DNA of 64,000 nucleotides from Lachnospiraceae bacterium (GTDB lineage: Bacteria > Bacillota > Clostridia > Lachnospirales > Lachnospiraceae): NCBI GenBank assembly GCA_016280395.1, contig JAEEGQ010000056.1:1-64000 (forward strand), in the 5' to 3' direction. The notes beneath the pieces are model-generated. The model saw nothing but the letters and a program-made list of their open reading frames with translations. It ran no database searches and was not told the DNA's origin. The translations under genes were made by a program, and so were the position numbers. Every line of letters begins with the position of its first letter. The stretch's first letter is position 1. Shown piece by piece: positions 41,990 through 50,041 of this stretch.

Positions 41990-44602
41990 TTATTTAACCA
42001 TCCAGCCGGCAATCCCCGCTTTTAGCGTCCGTGTTGCATGATCCTTCGCAGAAAGGTCAAATCCGCAGAACAGGAATGTCGCTTTTTGGTCATTGAATTC
42101 CAGCAACGCTGATTTTGGCTCGTTATCCGCAAAATTCGGCACAAATTCAATAATTGTTTTGCAGGGCTTTCCAAGGTCTTTTATGCGTATCGAAACAGAA
42201 CCATCCACAGGCTTTTTCCACTGATAGTCTGCATATTTTTCAGTCGGGAAGTGTTTTAACACCTCGTGTTCCGTATCTATCATAAATCCGACCGGCGCTT
42301 CCGAAGGGAAGTGCACCGGAGACCAGAATACCGGGATAAATGAATTCTTTACGAGCTCGTTTTTGTTAAAGTACTCCGGTGTGAGCAAGTATCTTCCGCC
42401 CTTTTCCTTTGCGGCTTCGTAGCCCTCTTTTGTCGATACCACCTTATCCTGCGGTATCGCAGCGGACTCTTCCTCTTCATCTTCAGCATAAACCGCTATC
42501 CGCCAGGAATTCGTATATTTCCTGCTTCCATTGCTTACGGTAACAAAAACATGCAGCAGAGCATTTTCCTTTACGAAGGAAAGCGGAATGCTTATGGGTG
42601 TCTTTCTTCCTGTAGATACAACACCCGTGGAATACAATGTTTCCCCGGTCTTTGGATTCTTTATCCGAAGCCTGTAAACAGGATTTTCGATCTTTGTCTT
42701 TCCAAAATCGTAAAGAGACAGCTGCCCTTCGAGCCTTTCCTTTGATGTATATTCGCGTTTTGCAAGGAGAAGCGGCACCACCTCCGAACAGAAACCGCGC
42801 CACTCTTCGGGACTTATAACCCCTTTGTTTTCAAAGAACACATCAAGGATCCCCACCGTTGCGGTGCTCTGTCCCGTATAGTCCGATATCGAAAGAAGCT
42901 GGAAGCCGCCCATTCCCTCGGTCCTTAAGACCGCTTCGATATCCTCTTTGTAAAGCTTTGCCGCAAGATCGCCCGAAGCTGCTATGTATTCCTTAAGGCG
43001 GCCGTAAACGCCGTGCTTTTTCATCTCTTTACGGACAATATCGAAGTTCACGGGAAGCATGTTGCCTGTGTATTTTTCGCAGACATCCACATCCGGGTAA
43101 ATGCAATACTGGCCCACCTCAAATGACGTGAATGGTACCGGCACTTTTTCGCGCATCTCATCATAATCAACAGTTGTGCTCTTTGCCACTTCATCATGCA
43201 GGAACTGGATCCTTGCTTTGTTATGCAGTATCTCGAAAGCGCAAAGATAGTCCTCGTAAGGTGAGAGCGGATGGTCGAAGTTCGATGCGAGCGTATAGAT
43301 ACGCCTGTTGTCAACGGCCTTCGTTTCCGCGATCATGGTCTCAAGCAGCGCGTAATCACCAAGGTTTTCATTACCGTTCGAGAACATGACAAACGACGGA
43401 TGGTTCCCGTAGGTTTCGGAGATCTTCAGCGCTTCGTCGCGGTAATAAAGCCTGTGCCACTCATCATCACCGAATTCCTGCGGCGTAACGTCGCGGTTAA
43501 GCCAAAGCGGCATCTCGACAGCAAGGTAGATTCCAAGCCTGTCGGCAGCAAGGAAAGCCGCTTCCGGCGGGCACCATGCGTGAAACCGTACATGATTCAG
43601 GCCAAAACTCTTAAGCGTCTTGAAATGCCTTTCCCAGGTCTCTTCATCCATAGGCGGATAACCCGTAAGCGGGTACTGCGCGCAGTTGATCGTCCCGCGA
43701 AGGGAAAACGGCCTTCCGTTTATACAGAACCGCTTATCTTCCACGGAAATATCGCGAAGACCGAACTCCGTAACCTGTTCATCACGCACTCCGTCGCACT
43801 CCAAAACGGTGTTCAGTGTGTAAAGGTCCGTATCAAACTCGTCCCAAAGGCTTATTTCATCCGGCTTGAGCGGTATACTCGCCCAGTTTCTCTGGCGTTT
43901 TGAAAACAGCTCGATATCCTGTTCATGCGTGATCTTCGCACCGTCCGGCGTTGTAAGAGTAAATTTGAGCTTTGCGGGTTTTACATCCATCGGGACATGC
44001 CTGTCGCTGTGTGTGACGACCGCAAGTTTTATCCCCATGCCGTCCTTGAAAACGCTCACGTTTTCCACATTGCAGACAGGTTTGGCCACAAGCTCCATCC
44101 TGCCTATGCAGCCGTTCCAGTAGCCCTGTGTATCAACACTGTAACCGCTTGCCATATCGCCCATGTTCAGAAGGTTGCTGTTGTCTATAACAAGCTTTAT
44201 CTCATGCCTTCCGGCAAAGCTCTTAAACAGCGGCTGTCCTTTCGCGTCAACCCTGTCCGTAAGCCTGTATTCATGCGGTGTCGAAAGGCCGATTACGCCC
44301 CTGCCCACCTGAACTCCGTCAAAAAACAGTTTGGAGCTTATGTTGATCCTTTCGAAAAAGCAGGAAAGCTCCATCCCTTCGAAATCCGCAGGGATATCGA
44401 CAGTTTTTGTGTAGATGAGTTCGCCGATGTACTCAAACCGCTCCTTCGGCGCCCTTACTGCTTCTTTGCAGTATTCCTCATAATACTTTGCGGGTGTTCC
44501 GATCCCGTTTTCACAGGATGACCCCGGAAGCTTCACCGTCTTCTTTACCGCACCGTCCGGCGACTCACAAAGCCATTCTCCGCTCAGATCTATAACTTTC
44601 AT
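41990..44602 (-). CDS. GH2 family glycoside hydrolase (beta-galactosidase/glucuronidase clan)
   Basis: An 870-residue enzyme with the GH2 order: jelly-roll sugar-binding domain (about 1-175), immunoglobulin-like domain (178-285), TIM barrel (about 288-610), and C-terminal beta domains. Acid/base Glu412 is in MFSNGNEN (Asn411-Glu412), nucleophile Glu495 in FTSFEVGQY. No signal peptide. GH2 specificity (galactoside, glucuronide, mannoside) cannot be settled by eye. Start at 44602 after AAGGAGAAG. It lies 91 bases downstream of the DUF5107 gene on the same strand, with hairpins between. Confidence 0.88.
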   Translation of the reverse strand: MKVIDLSGEWLCESPDGAVKKTVKLPGSSCENGIGTPAKYYEEYCKEAVRAPKERFEYIGELIYTKTVDIPADFEGMELSCFFERINISSKLFFDGVQVGRGVIGLSTPHEYRLTDRVDAKGQPLFKSFAGRHEIKLVIDNSNLLNMGDMASGYSVDTQGYWNGCIGRMELVAKPVCNVENVSVFKDGMGIKLAVVTHSDRHVPMDVKPAKLKFTLTTPDGAKITHEQDIELFSKRQRNWASIPLKPDEISLWDEFDTDLYTLNTVLECDGVRDEQVTEFGLRDISVEDKRFCINGRPFSLRGTINCAQYPLTGYPPMDEETWERHFKTLKSFGLNHVRFHAWCPPEAAFLAADRLGIYLAVEMPLWLNRDVTPQEFGDDEWHRLYYRDEALKISETYGNHPSFVMFSNGNENLGDYALLETMIAETKAVDNRRIYTLASNFDHPLSPYEDYLCAFEILHNKARIQFLHDEVAKSTTVDYDEMREKVPVPFTSFEVGQYCIYPDVDVCEKYTGNMLPVNFDIVRKEMKKHGVYGRLKEYIAASGDLAAKLYKEDIEAVLRTEGMGGFQLLSISDYTGQSTATVGILDVFFENKGVISPEEWRGFCSEVVPLLLAKREYTSKERLEGQLSLYDFGKTKIENPVYRLRIKNPKTGETLYSTGVVSTGRKTPISIPLSFVKENALLHVFVTVSNGSRKYTNSWRIAVYAEDEEEESAAIPQDKVVSTKEGYEAAKEKGGRYLLTPEYFNKNELVKNSFIPVFWSPVHFPSEAPVGFMIDTEHEVLKHFPTEKYADYQWKKPVDGSVSIRIKDLGKPCKTIIEFVPNFADNEPKSALLEFNDQKATFLFCGFDLSAKDHATRTLKAGIAGWMVK

Positions 44603-44624
44603 TTCTTCTCCTTTTCGTGGCGTC

Positions 44625-44712
44625 ACCGGGGTGTTCTCGTTGCCCCCCGGTAATCAAGGTCGGGCGCGCCCGTAACGGTGTTTCGTGGGGATGTTAAGCG
44701 TCCCCGGTAACA
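44625..44712. other. Hairpins between DUF5107 and GH2 genes
   Basis: ACCGGGG (44625-44631) pairs with CCCCGGT (44645-44651); gggcgcgccc (44664-44673) is a palindrome; GGGGA...TCCCC (44687-44705) overlaps the DUF5107 stop codon. No T runs. Placed inside an operon, they could set the relative amount of the two messages. Confidence 0.45.
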
Positions 44713-47700
44713 CTCAGTATCTTTTCACCGAGGTTTTTCATATTTTCGCAATGGAGCCTGTTTTTCTTGTTAAGGTCGGCCTCGAAGATAAGGAAATCCG
44801 GCAGGGATACGGCAAAGAAATCGATCTTCACCTCGTCGTTTTCATGCGTTTTGCCATAATCGATCATGCCCTTGCCGATCTTTTGCGCTTCTTCCTTCTT
44901 CCCAAGCCCGTTGAGCGCAAGTGCTCTGTAATACATCATTTCCGGCGGCTGGTCGTTGTAATACATGGCCGAGGTGAAGTTTGTTTCACCGCGTGCCGCA
45001 AGTTCAAGGTATTCCTTTTTCTGTGCGGGATCGCTCTCCGCGCAGGCAAGAAGCCAGTAAATATCATTGTCGAGAGCGCCTATGAGTTTCCCTTCACCAA
45101 GATTTTCGGGGTAAGTGAGCGCCTTTACAAGAAGTGCCTTCACAGCTTCTTTTGCTGCCTTCTCCTCCGGAATGCTTACCGCCGCTGCCTTCTTCATCAG
45201 CGCGATACGGTATTCCGCGGTGATCTTGCCTTCGCCGCCCTCCCACGGGTGGAACTTGTGGCCCTGTATGCGGTCAAAAGCTTCATCAAAGCGGTCAGCC
45301 TTGTTCAACAGCGAGATGTACTCCGTGTAAAGATCGTCTCTTGATTCAAGCAGCTCCGCATGATCTTCAAGGAATGCCAGGCGCTCCGCAACATCCCTGT
45401 CAAGCGCCTTGTAGAGCGAATCGAGCTCGAAGAACACCCTCGCATCCGTCGTATCCATTGAAAAAGCCTTTTCCATTGCCCTGCGGGCACGATCCTGATC
45501 CTTAAGCTTGTTGTAATAAGCAAGCGAGAGGTTTCTGTGAACCGTAGGAAGCGAAATATCATCCTCCACACTCTCCCAGAGCTTTACGGCTTCCTGCCAC
45601 TCGCCCTTGTCGTAAAGCAGGCAGCCAAGATAATAGGCAGCCATCTTTCCACCGTCCTTGACTGCTTTTCCGAGCACGGGGATGTGGTCGATCCTGTTCG
45701 GGAAGCAATACAGTGATGATGCTTTTTCCGCTCTTTCAAGGTACTCCCGGTCACCTGTTATCGCATAAAGCCTGTAGAGTACAAGCGGTTCTTCCGCAGG
45801 TGCCGCCGTAAGGATGTTCACGGCATCATCAAACAGCCCCGCTGCCTCGTAAGCGATCGCAAGCTCCTCGAAATCTGCGTTATCCGGGCGCATGAGCTTC
45901 TTCCAGCATTCACAGCCTTTAAGAGCCGAAAGCTCGTAGCGCGCGCCCATATCAAGCGGCTCAAGCGCTTTTGTTTCTTCGGCGAAGGCTCTTGCCTCTT
46001 CGTTCCTTCCGAGTTTACGCAGAAGCGCTGTCTTAAGCGTGCGCGCCTTAAAGTTGTGAGCGCCGAAAACAAGCGATGTTGAAACGTACTCCAGCGCCTT
46101 TTCGTAAGAGCCGTGACAGGAGTTCTTTTTGCCGCATAAAGCCGTGGCCGTATACGCTTCTCCGTTATCAAGAGCAGCTCTTAAAGCCTCAAGGCATGCA
46201 AGCTCATAAAAGCCCTTATCCCTGAAGTTTCCGTCCCAGGTGGCCTTGTAGAACGCATCAAAGGCTTTGTCAAGATCTCCCGTGCGCCTGCAGGCAAGTC
46301 CCAGGTTAAAGTATGCCTCGCAATCGTACGGATTCGGGTTGCGAAGTGTCATCTTCTTTATTGCAGCTTCAAAATACTTAATGCTCTCTTCAAAACGCCC
46401 CTTCTTGTAGATCAGTTTTCCGTATGCGTTGTTTATGCGGATATCCGTCGCGTCGCGCTTTAAGCCTTCAAGGTAATAATCCTCGGGCTTAAAGGTTGCG
46501 TGTCTGTACTGCTCAAGATGTGTTCCAAAGAGGAACAGCTCCTCGTTTGTCGGAACCTTTTCGGGCTCGGGCATGGGGGAAGCAGGCTCGGGAACAGGCG
46601 TATCAACAGGCCTGTTAACATATGCGAGGATCTCCCTGCCGTCTGCAAGGATCCTTGCCCCGCTGCCCTGCTTGCCTGCATCGATGCCGTTTGCCTTAAA
46701 CTCACGGTATTCGGCCGTTTTGATCTCAAAGGTTTCGCTTTGCTTTACGCCTGTTTCATCAAACACCTCAAGCGTAAGCATGCCGGCTGCGGGCTCTGTC
46801 GCGTAAACTGTTACTTTTGCGCCGTCACCGGCGTTTTCAATGTTGAGCGCAAGCGCCTTTGTTGCGTTCTTTACGGCGCCGCACTTTTTATATGGCATAA
46901 AATACTGTGTGAAGGTCTTCTCCTCAAAGGGCTTAAGAAATGTGAAATCCGGCTGGTTGTCTGTAAAGACGCCTGTCATAAGCTCTATGTAAGGGCCGTT
47001 TTCATCCGTAAGGTTTCTGTCCCACGCGCGTCCGAAATCTCCGTTTCCCCATGTCCACTGCTTCTTTCCGGGAGAAACGTGATGATCTGCAACATGCAGC
47101 AGGCCGGCCTCCTTCGAATCATCATAATTGCCGATGAAATCATAATCCGAATGATGCGCCATGTAGGATGTGGGCACCGGGATATTCTTGTAGCGCGAAA
47201 TATCCGTTCCGGGGGCGTAGTTTACCTTGTAGTAAACGCCCTTTGCGATGGGGAATTCCGAAACATCCCTCTTGCCGTGGTCAAAAACGGCGTTGACATC
47301 CGGCGGGAAGATGGACCTTGTGAAGTCGTTTACCGCAACCGCGGGATTCGCCCACCAGAGGAACGTCTGCGGCTCCTCCGTAGGGTTATAAACGCGTCCG
47401 GTAATCTCAAGATAAGCTGCATCCGGATAGACCGTAAAACCGGCCGCTCCCTTTGTGTGGAACATCTTCTCGGTCTCACCGGTCCAGACCGTTACGGAGC
47501 CGTCCTCATGCTTTTCCACAGTGTACTGAACGGGATCGAAGGTCGAAGGCCTGTGATGCTGGGGCCAGTTGAACTCGATGCCGCCGGAGATCCATGGCCC
47601 CGCAAGGCCCACGAGAGCCGGCTTTACGACTTCGTTATAGTAAACGGCATCATATCCGTTGGTCTTGTCGTAAAGACGCTGGATACGGCCTCCGAGCTCC

Positions 47701-47927
47701 GGAAGGATCATTACCAGGATATAATCATTCTCAAGAAATACAGCCTTGTAGGGCTTATCCTTCTTTTCATCGCTTATGCTCTCGCACACGGGATGCGGGT
47801 ACACGCGTCCCGACGATCCCTGGTAAACGCGTTTCTCAAGAAACATCGGGTTTTTGTTGTATTCACCTGTTTCATATGTCGGGATAAAGACTGTCTCCTC
47901 CCGCACGATAACCTTTTTCTCGTCCAT
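44694..47927 (-). CDS. DUF5107 domain protein with TPR repeats
   Basis: A 1077-residue cytoplasmic protein. The N-terminal DUF5107 region (about 20-350) has an aldose-epimerase/galactose-mutarotase-like look: LPELGGRIQRLYDKTNG, GGIEFNWPQHHRPSTFDP and WWANPAVAVND. From about 470 to 1050 there are repeated helix pairs of the TPR type (e.g. AYFNLGLACRRTGDLDKAFD, YYLGCLLYDKGEWQEAVKLW). Such proteins accompany GH2, GH43 and similar genes in gut bacteria; a sugar-binding or hydrolytic role is likely but not proven. Its start codon is preceded by copy 2 of the start-codon repeat. Confidence 0.82.
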   Translation of the reverse strand: MDEKKVIVREETVFIPTYETGEYNKNPMFLEKRVYQGSSGRVYPHPVCESISDEKKDKPYKAVFLENDYILVMILPELGGRIQRLYDKTNGYDAVYYNEVVKPALVGLAGPWISGGIEFNWPQHHRPSTFDPVQYTVEKHEDGSVTVWTGETEKMFHTKGAAGFTVYPDAAYLEITGRVYNPTEEPQTFLWWANPAVAVNDFTRSIFPPDVNAVFDHGKRDVSEFPIAKGVYYKVNYAPGTDISRYKNIPVPTSYMAHHSDYDFIGNYDDSKEAGLLHVADHHVSPGKKQWTWGNGDFGRAWDRNLTDENGPYIELMTGVFTDNQPDFTFLKPFEEKTFTQYFMPYKKCGAVKNATKALALNIENAGDGAKVTVYATEPAAGMLTLEVFDETGVKQSETFEIKTAEYREFKANGIDAGKQGSGARILADGREILAYVNRPVDTPVPEPASPMPEPEKVPTNEELFLFGTHLEQYRHATFKPEDYYLEGLKRDATDIRINNAYGKLIYKKGRFEESIKYFEAAIKKMTLRNPNPYDCEAYFNLGLACRRTGDLDKAFDAFYKATWDGNFRDKGFYELACLEALRAALDNGEAYTATALCGKKNSCHGSYEKALEYVSTSLVFGAHNFKARTLKTALLRKLGRNEEARAFAEETKALEPLDMGARYELSALKGCECWKKLMRPDNADFEELAIAYEAAGLFDDAVNILTAAPAEEPLVLYRLYAITGDREYLERAEKASSLYCFPNRIDHIPVLGKAVKDGGKMAAYYLGCLLYDKGEWQEAVKLWESVEDDISLPTVHRNLSLAYYNKLKDQDRARRAMEKAFSMDTTDARVFFELDSLYKALDRDVAERLAFLEDHAELLESRDDLYTEYISLLNKADRFDEAFDRIQGHKFHPWEGGEGKITAEYRIALMKKAAAVSIPEEKAAKEAVKALLVKALTYPENLGEGKLIGALDNDIYWLLACAESDPAQKKEYLELAARGETNFTSAMYYNDQPPEMMYYRALALNGLGKKEEAQKIGKGMIDYGKTHENDEVKIDFFAVSLPDFLIFEADLNKKNRLHCENMKNLGEKILSVTGDA

Positions 47928-47966
47928 CTTTAACCTCCATGCTGCGAGTGCAGCGAGCAGCTAATG
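47928..47966 (-). repeat. Start-codon repeat carrying the Shine-Dalgarno site, copy 2
   Basis: On the minus strand it reads CATTAGCTGCTCGCTGC, then ACTCGCAGCATGGAGG, then TTAAAG before the ATG; 35 or more of 39 bases match copy 1 at 8583-8621. Just upstream a perfect hairpin GTTTGAAAGT/ACTTTCAAAC (47971-47992) and a second GGAGGTTAAG (47991-48001) follow, as if the repeat had been placed downstream of an older ribosome binding site. Confidence 0.78.
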
Positions 47967-47970
47967 TAAT

Positions 47971-47992
47971 GTTTGAAAGTTTACTTTCAAAC
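47971..47992. other. 22-base perfect palindromic hairpin in the DUF5107 leader
   Basis: gtttgaaagt, tt, actttcaaac. It sits between the older and the newer Shine-Dalgarno sequences; it could be an operator or part of an inserted element. Confidence 0.55.
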
Positions 47993-48143
47993 TTAACCTC
48001 CGGATGATCACGTTGTCGGTTTAGGCCATATACAGAACGCAGCCTGTCCTTTGTGACAAAATTGCTGTTTTCTGCCCAAGGCCCTTTTTCATCCTGCTGT
48101 TATTATATAACGCATCAGCATGTTTTTCATCAGTAAAAATTGC

Positions 48144-48172
48144 TTGAAAATATTGAAATATTGCTCTATGAT
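48144..48172 (+). promoter_or_regulatory. Promoter of the AraC gene, placed for a leaderless message
   Basis: TTGAAA (48144-48149) and TATGAT (48167-48172) are 17 bases apart. The expected start of transcription, about seven bases downstream, coincides with ATG 48179; no Shine-Dalgarno sequence precedes that codon. Confidence 0.55.
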
Positions 48173-48178
48173 ATGATC

Positions 48179-49030
48179 ATGAAACCATCATACCTTTTAT
48201 TCAAAAAAACATCTGTCTGGAACACGCTTGTTGTCCCTGTTTCCGCCTCGAGGCTGCCGCTCTGTCCTTCTGAAGCCGGGCATTTCTTTGCTCTCCCGGG
48301 CTATGCCGTGCGGCGCGATTTTCACAACAGCTTTTTATTGCTTTTTTCTATAAATGGCGCAGGCCTGGTCAAAACAGCACAGGGCGAATACACGCTCTCC
48401 CCCGGCGAAGCCGCGGTAATAGACTGCCACATGCCCCACAGCTATTCGAACCGGTCCGGCGACTGGGAATTCCTCTGGATGCACTTTTCCGGGCCTTTTG
48501 CGGAAGCCTTTGCAGAAAGCCTTAAACCCTGCGCGCCCGAAAAATGCGCGATCACCGATACAGAGCATTTCAGATCTGTTTTTCTTGACATCATAAATGC
48601 CCTGAACACCGGCGGAACCTACAATCTCTTAAAGATCAACCGTATGATGTCCGAGCTATTTTTCCGACTTTTTGCCGATGCGTCGCGGCCTGCCTATGAT
48701 TCCGAAACAGACGCACTGATAAGGCACGCCACGGAATTCATCGACGAAAACTACGGATCGGACATTACCGTCAAAGAGCTTTCGAAGCACTTCGGGCTTT
48801 CCGAATACCACTTTATCCGCAGCTTCAAGCGCGTAACAGGCGTTCCGCCCTATACCTACCTTATCAGCCGCCGCATTGCGGAAGCCAAGCGCATGCTTGC
48901 AATGTCCTCATCCACCGTGGCCGAGATAGCGGTAAAATGCGGTTTTGCAGACAGCGCTGCGTTTATCGCGGGATTTAAAAACCGCACCGGCACAACGCCC
49001 ATGTGGTATCGTAAAGATTTCAGCAAATAA
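48179..49030 (+). CDS. AraC family transcriptional regulator
   Basis: A 283-residue regulator with an N-terminal cupin-type sensing domain (about 30-150, including LSPGEAAVIDCHMPHSYSN) and a C-terminal double HTH (about 185-283: VKELSKHFGLSEYHFIRSFK and VAEIAVKCGFADSAAFIAGF). This architecture is typical of sugar-responsive activators. It diverges from the DUF5107-GH2 genes and is the best candidate to control them. Start chosen at 48179; the frame is open to 48140, which would overlap the promoter. Confidence 0.87.
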   Translation: MKPSYLLFKKTSVWNTLVVPVSASRLPLCPSEAGHFFALPGYAVRRDFHNSFLLLFSINGAGLVKTAQGEYTLSPGEAAVIDCHMPHSYSNRSGDWEFLWMHFSGPFAEAFAESLKPCAPEKCAITDTEHFRSVFLDIINALNTGGTYNLLKINRMMSELFFRLFADASRPAYDSETDALIRHATEFIDENYGSDITVKELSKHFGLSEYHFIRSFKRVTGVPPYTYLISRRIAEAKRMLAMSSSTVAEIAVKCGFADSAAFIAGFKNRTGTTPMWYRKDFSK

Positions 49031-49160
49031 GCCCGTCCCGCCTGTGTACGCAGCCGGGAGACAGCGCATAATACGGATCATCAACATACAAATTCGCAAA
49101 TTCGTATCTTTCTCCATTGTAAAAAACCCTGATAAATGTTAATATAAAAACACTGGAATG

Positions 49161-49194
49161 ATGCTCGCTGCACTCGCAGCATGGAGGTTAAAGA
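49161..49194 (+). repeat. Start-codon repeat carrying the Shine-Dalgarno site, copy 3
   Basis: The core gctcgctgcactcgcagcat followed by ggaggttaaag (49163-49193) is identical to copy 2 (47928-47966, opposite strand) and one base off copy 1. It ends directly before the ATG at 49195. Confidence 0.78.
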
Positions 49195-49977
49195 ATGTTA
49201 TTCAAAGCGCCGGATGCAAAAATACTTATAGTTGACGACAGCGCCATCAATCTCGAAATAGCCGCGGGGCTTCTCGCGACCTTTGAAATACAGTGCAGGA
49301 CCGCGCTGAGCGGCTACGAAGCCCTGGACATGGTTGAAAAAGAGCATTTCGATCTCATACTGATGGATCACATGATGCCCGGCATGGACGGTATCGACAC
49401 TGCAAAAACTATCCGGGCGCTTGTCCCTTCCGCAAAGAATACGCCCATCATCGCGCTCACCGCAAATGTAGTGGAAGGCAGCAGGGAGATGTATCTTCGT
49501 GCAGGGATGGTTGGGCTCGTACCGAAGCCCATAGATGTCAAAGTTCTTACAGACATGCTGGATAAATGGCTTCCCTCCGGCAAAAAGATCGAAGTCAGCG
49601 ATGGCGGTGAAAAACAGGTTACAGATAAAAACCGCGTTCCGCTCTTTGATTGTCTTGACTGCGACAAGGCCCTTGAACTGCTCGGAAGCGAACAGGTCTT
49701 TAAGAATATCGTTTCCGACTATTACAAGAGGGGCAAAGAGGCTCAGAAAGCGATAGAAAATGCGAAAAACCTTGGGATTCTTGACGAGTACGCGCGACTC
49801 GCACATACTTTGAAAAGTTCTTCGAGACAGATCGGTGCCTACGAACTCGGAGACCTCGCAGAAAAGCTTGAACAGGCCGGAAAAGCCTCGGATACCGCAA
49901 CCATCGGTGAATACCATACAAAAACCATGAAAATGTTTGAGGAACTGCTCCAAAACCTCTCCAAATACTTTATGTGA
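49195..49977 (+). CDS. REC-HPt phosphorelay protein
   Basis: A 260-residue soluble protein: receiver domain at about 8-128 with acidic Asp14-Asp15, phospho-acceptor Asp58 (ILMDHMMPGMDG) and Lys111 (VPKP), then an HPt domain at about 150-255 with phospho-His204 in LAHTLKSSSRQIGA. There is no kinase or DNA-binding part. Such proteins normally belong to hybrid kinases; here the two modules are alone, so it should pass phosphate between partners encoded elsewhere. Not next to any kinase gene. Confidence 0.88.
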   Translation: MLFKAPDAKILIVDDSAINLEIAAGLLATFEIQCRTALSGYEALDMVEKEHFDLILMDHMMPGMDGIDTAKTIRALVPSAKNTPIIALTANVVEGSREMYLRAGMVGLVPKPIDVKVLTDMLDKWLPSGKKIEVSDGGEKQVTDKNRVPLFDCLDCDKALELLGSEQVFKNIVSDYYKRGKEAQKAIENAKNLGILDEYARLAHTLKSSSRQIGAYELGDLAEKLEQAGKASDTATIGEYHTKTMKMFEELLQNLSKYFM

Positions 49978-49991
49978 GTCATTTTATTGAA

Positions 49992-50025
49992 TGAGCCAGT
50001 GGGGTCGTTTCCCACTGACTCACTC
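49992..50025. repeat. Hairpin repeat with cgtttccc loop, copy 2
   Basis: tgagccagtggggtcgtttc followed by ccactgactcactc, folding as GAGCCAGTGGG against CCCACTGACTC with one mismatch. It shares cgtttccc and tgactcactc with 36977-37010. It separates two convergent genes and may act as a weak terminator. Confidence 0.55.
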
Positions 50026-50041
50026 TGTCTAACTACTTCTC

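Noticed and set aside
44694-47927. TPR repeats as a DNA repeat array or CRISPR-like array
   Set aside because: Repetition is at the protein level with varied bases; no regular spacer pattern is seen anywhere in the window.
46500-47933. 477-codon open frame on the plus strand opposite the DUF5107 gene
   Set aside because: Lies wholly antisense to a well-supported gene; no ribosome site, Cys- and Arg-rich shadow translation.
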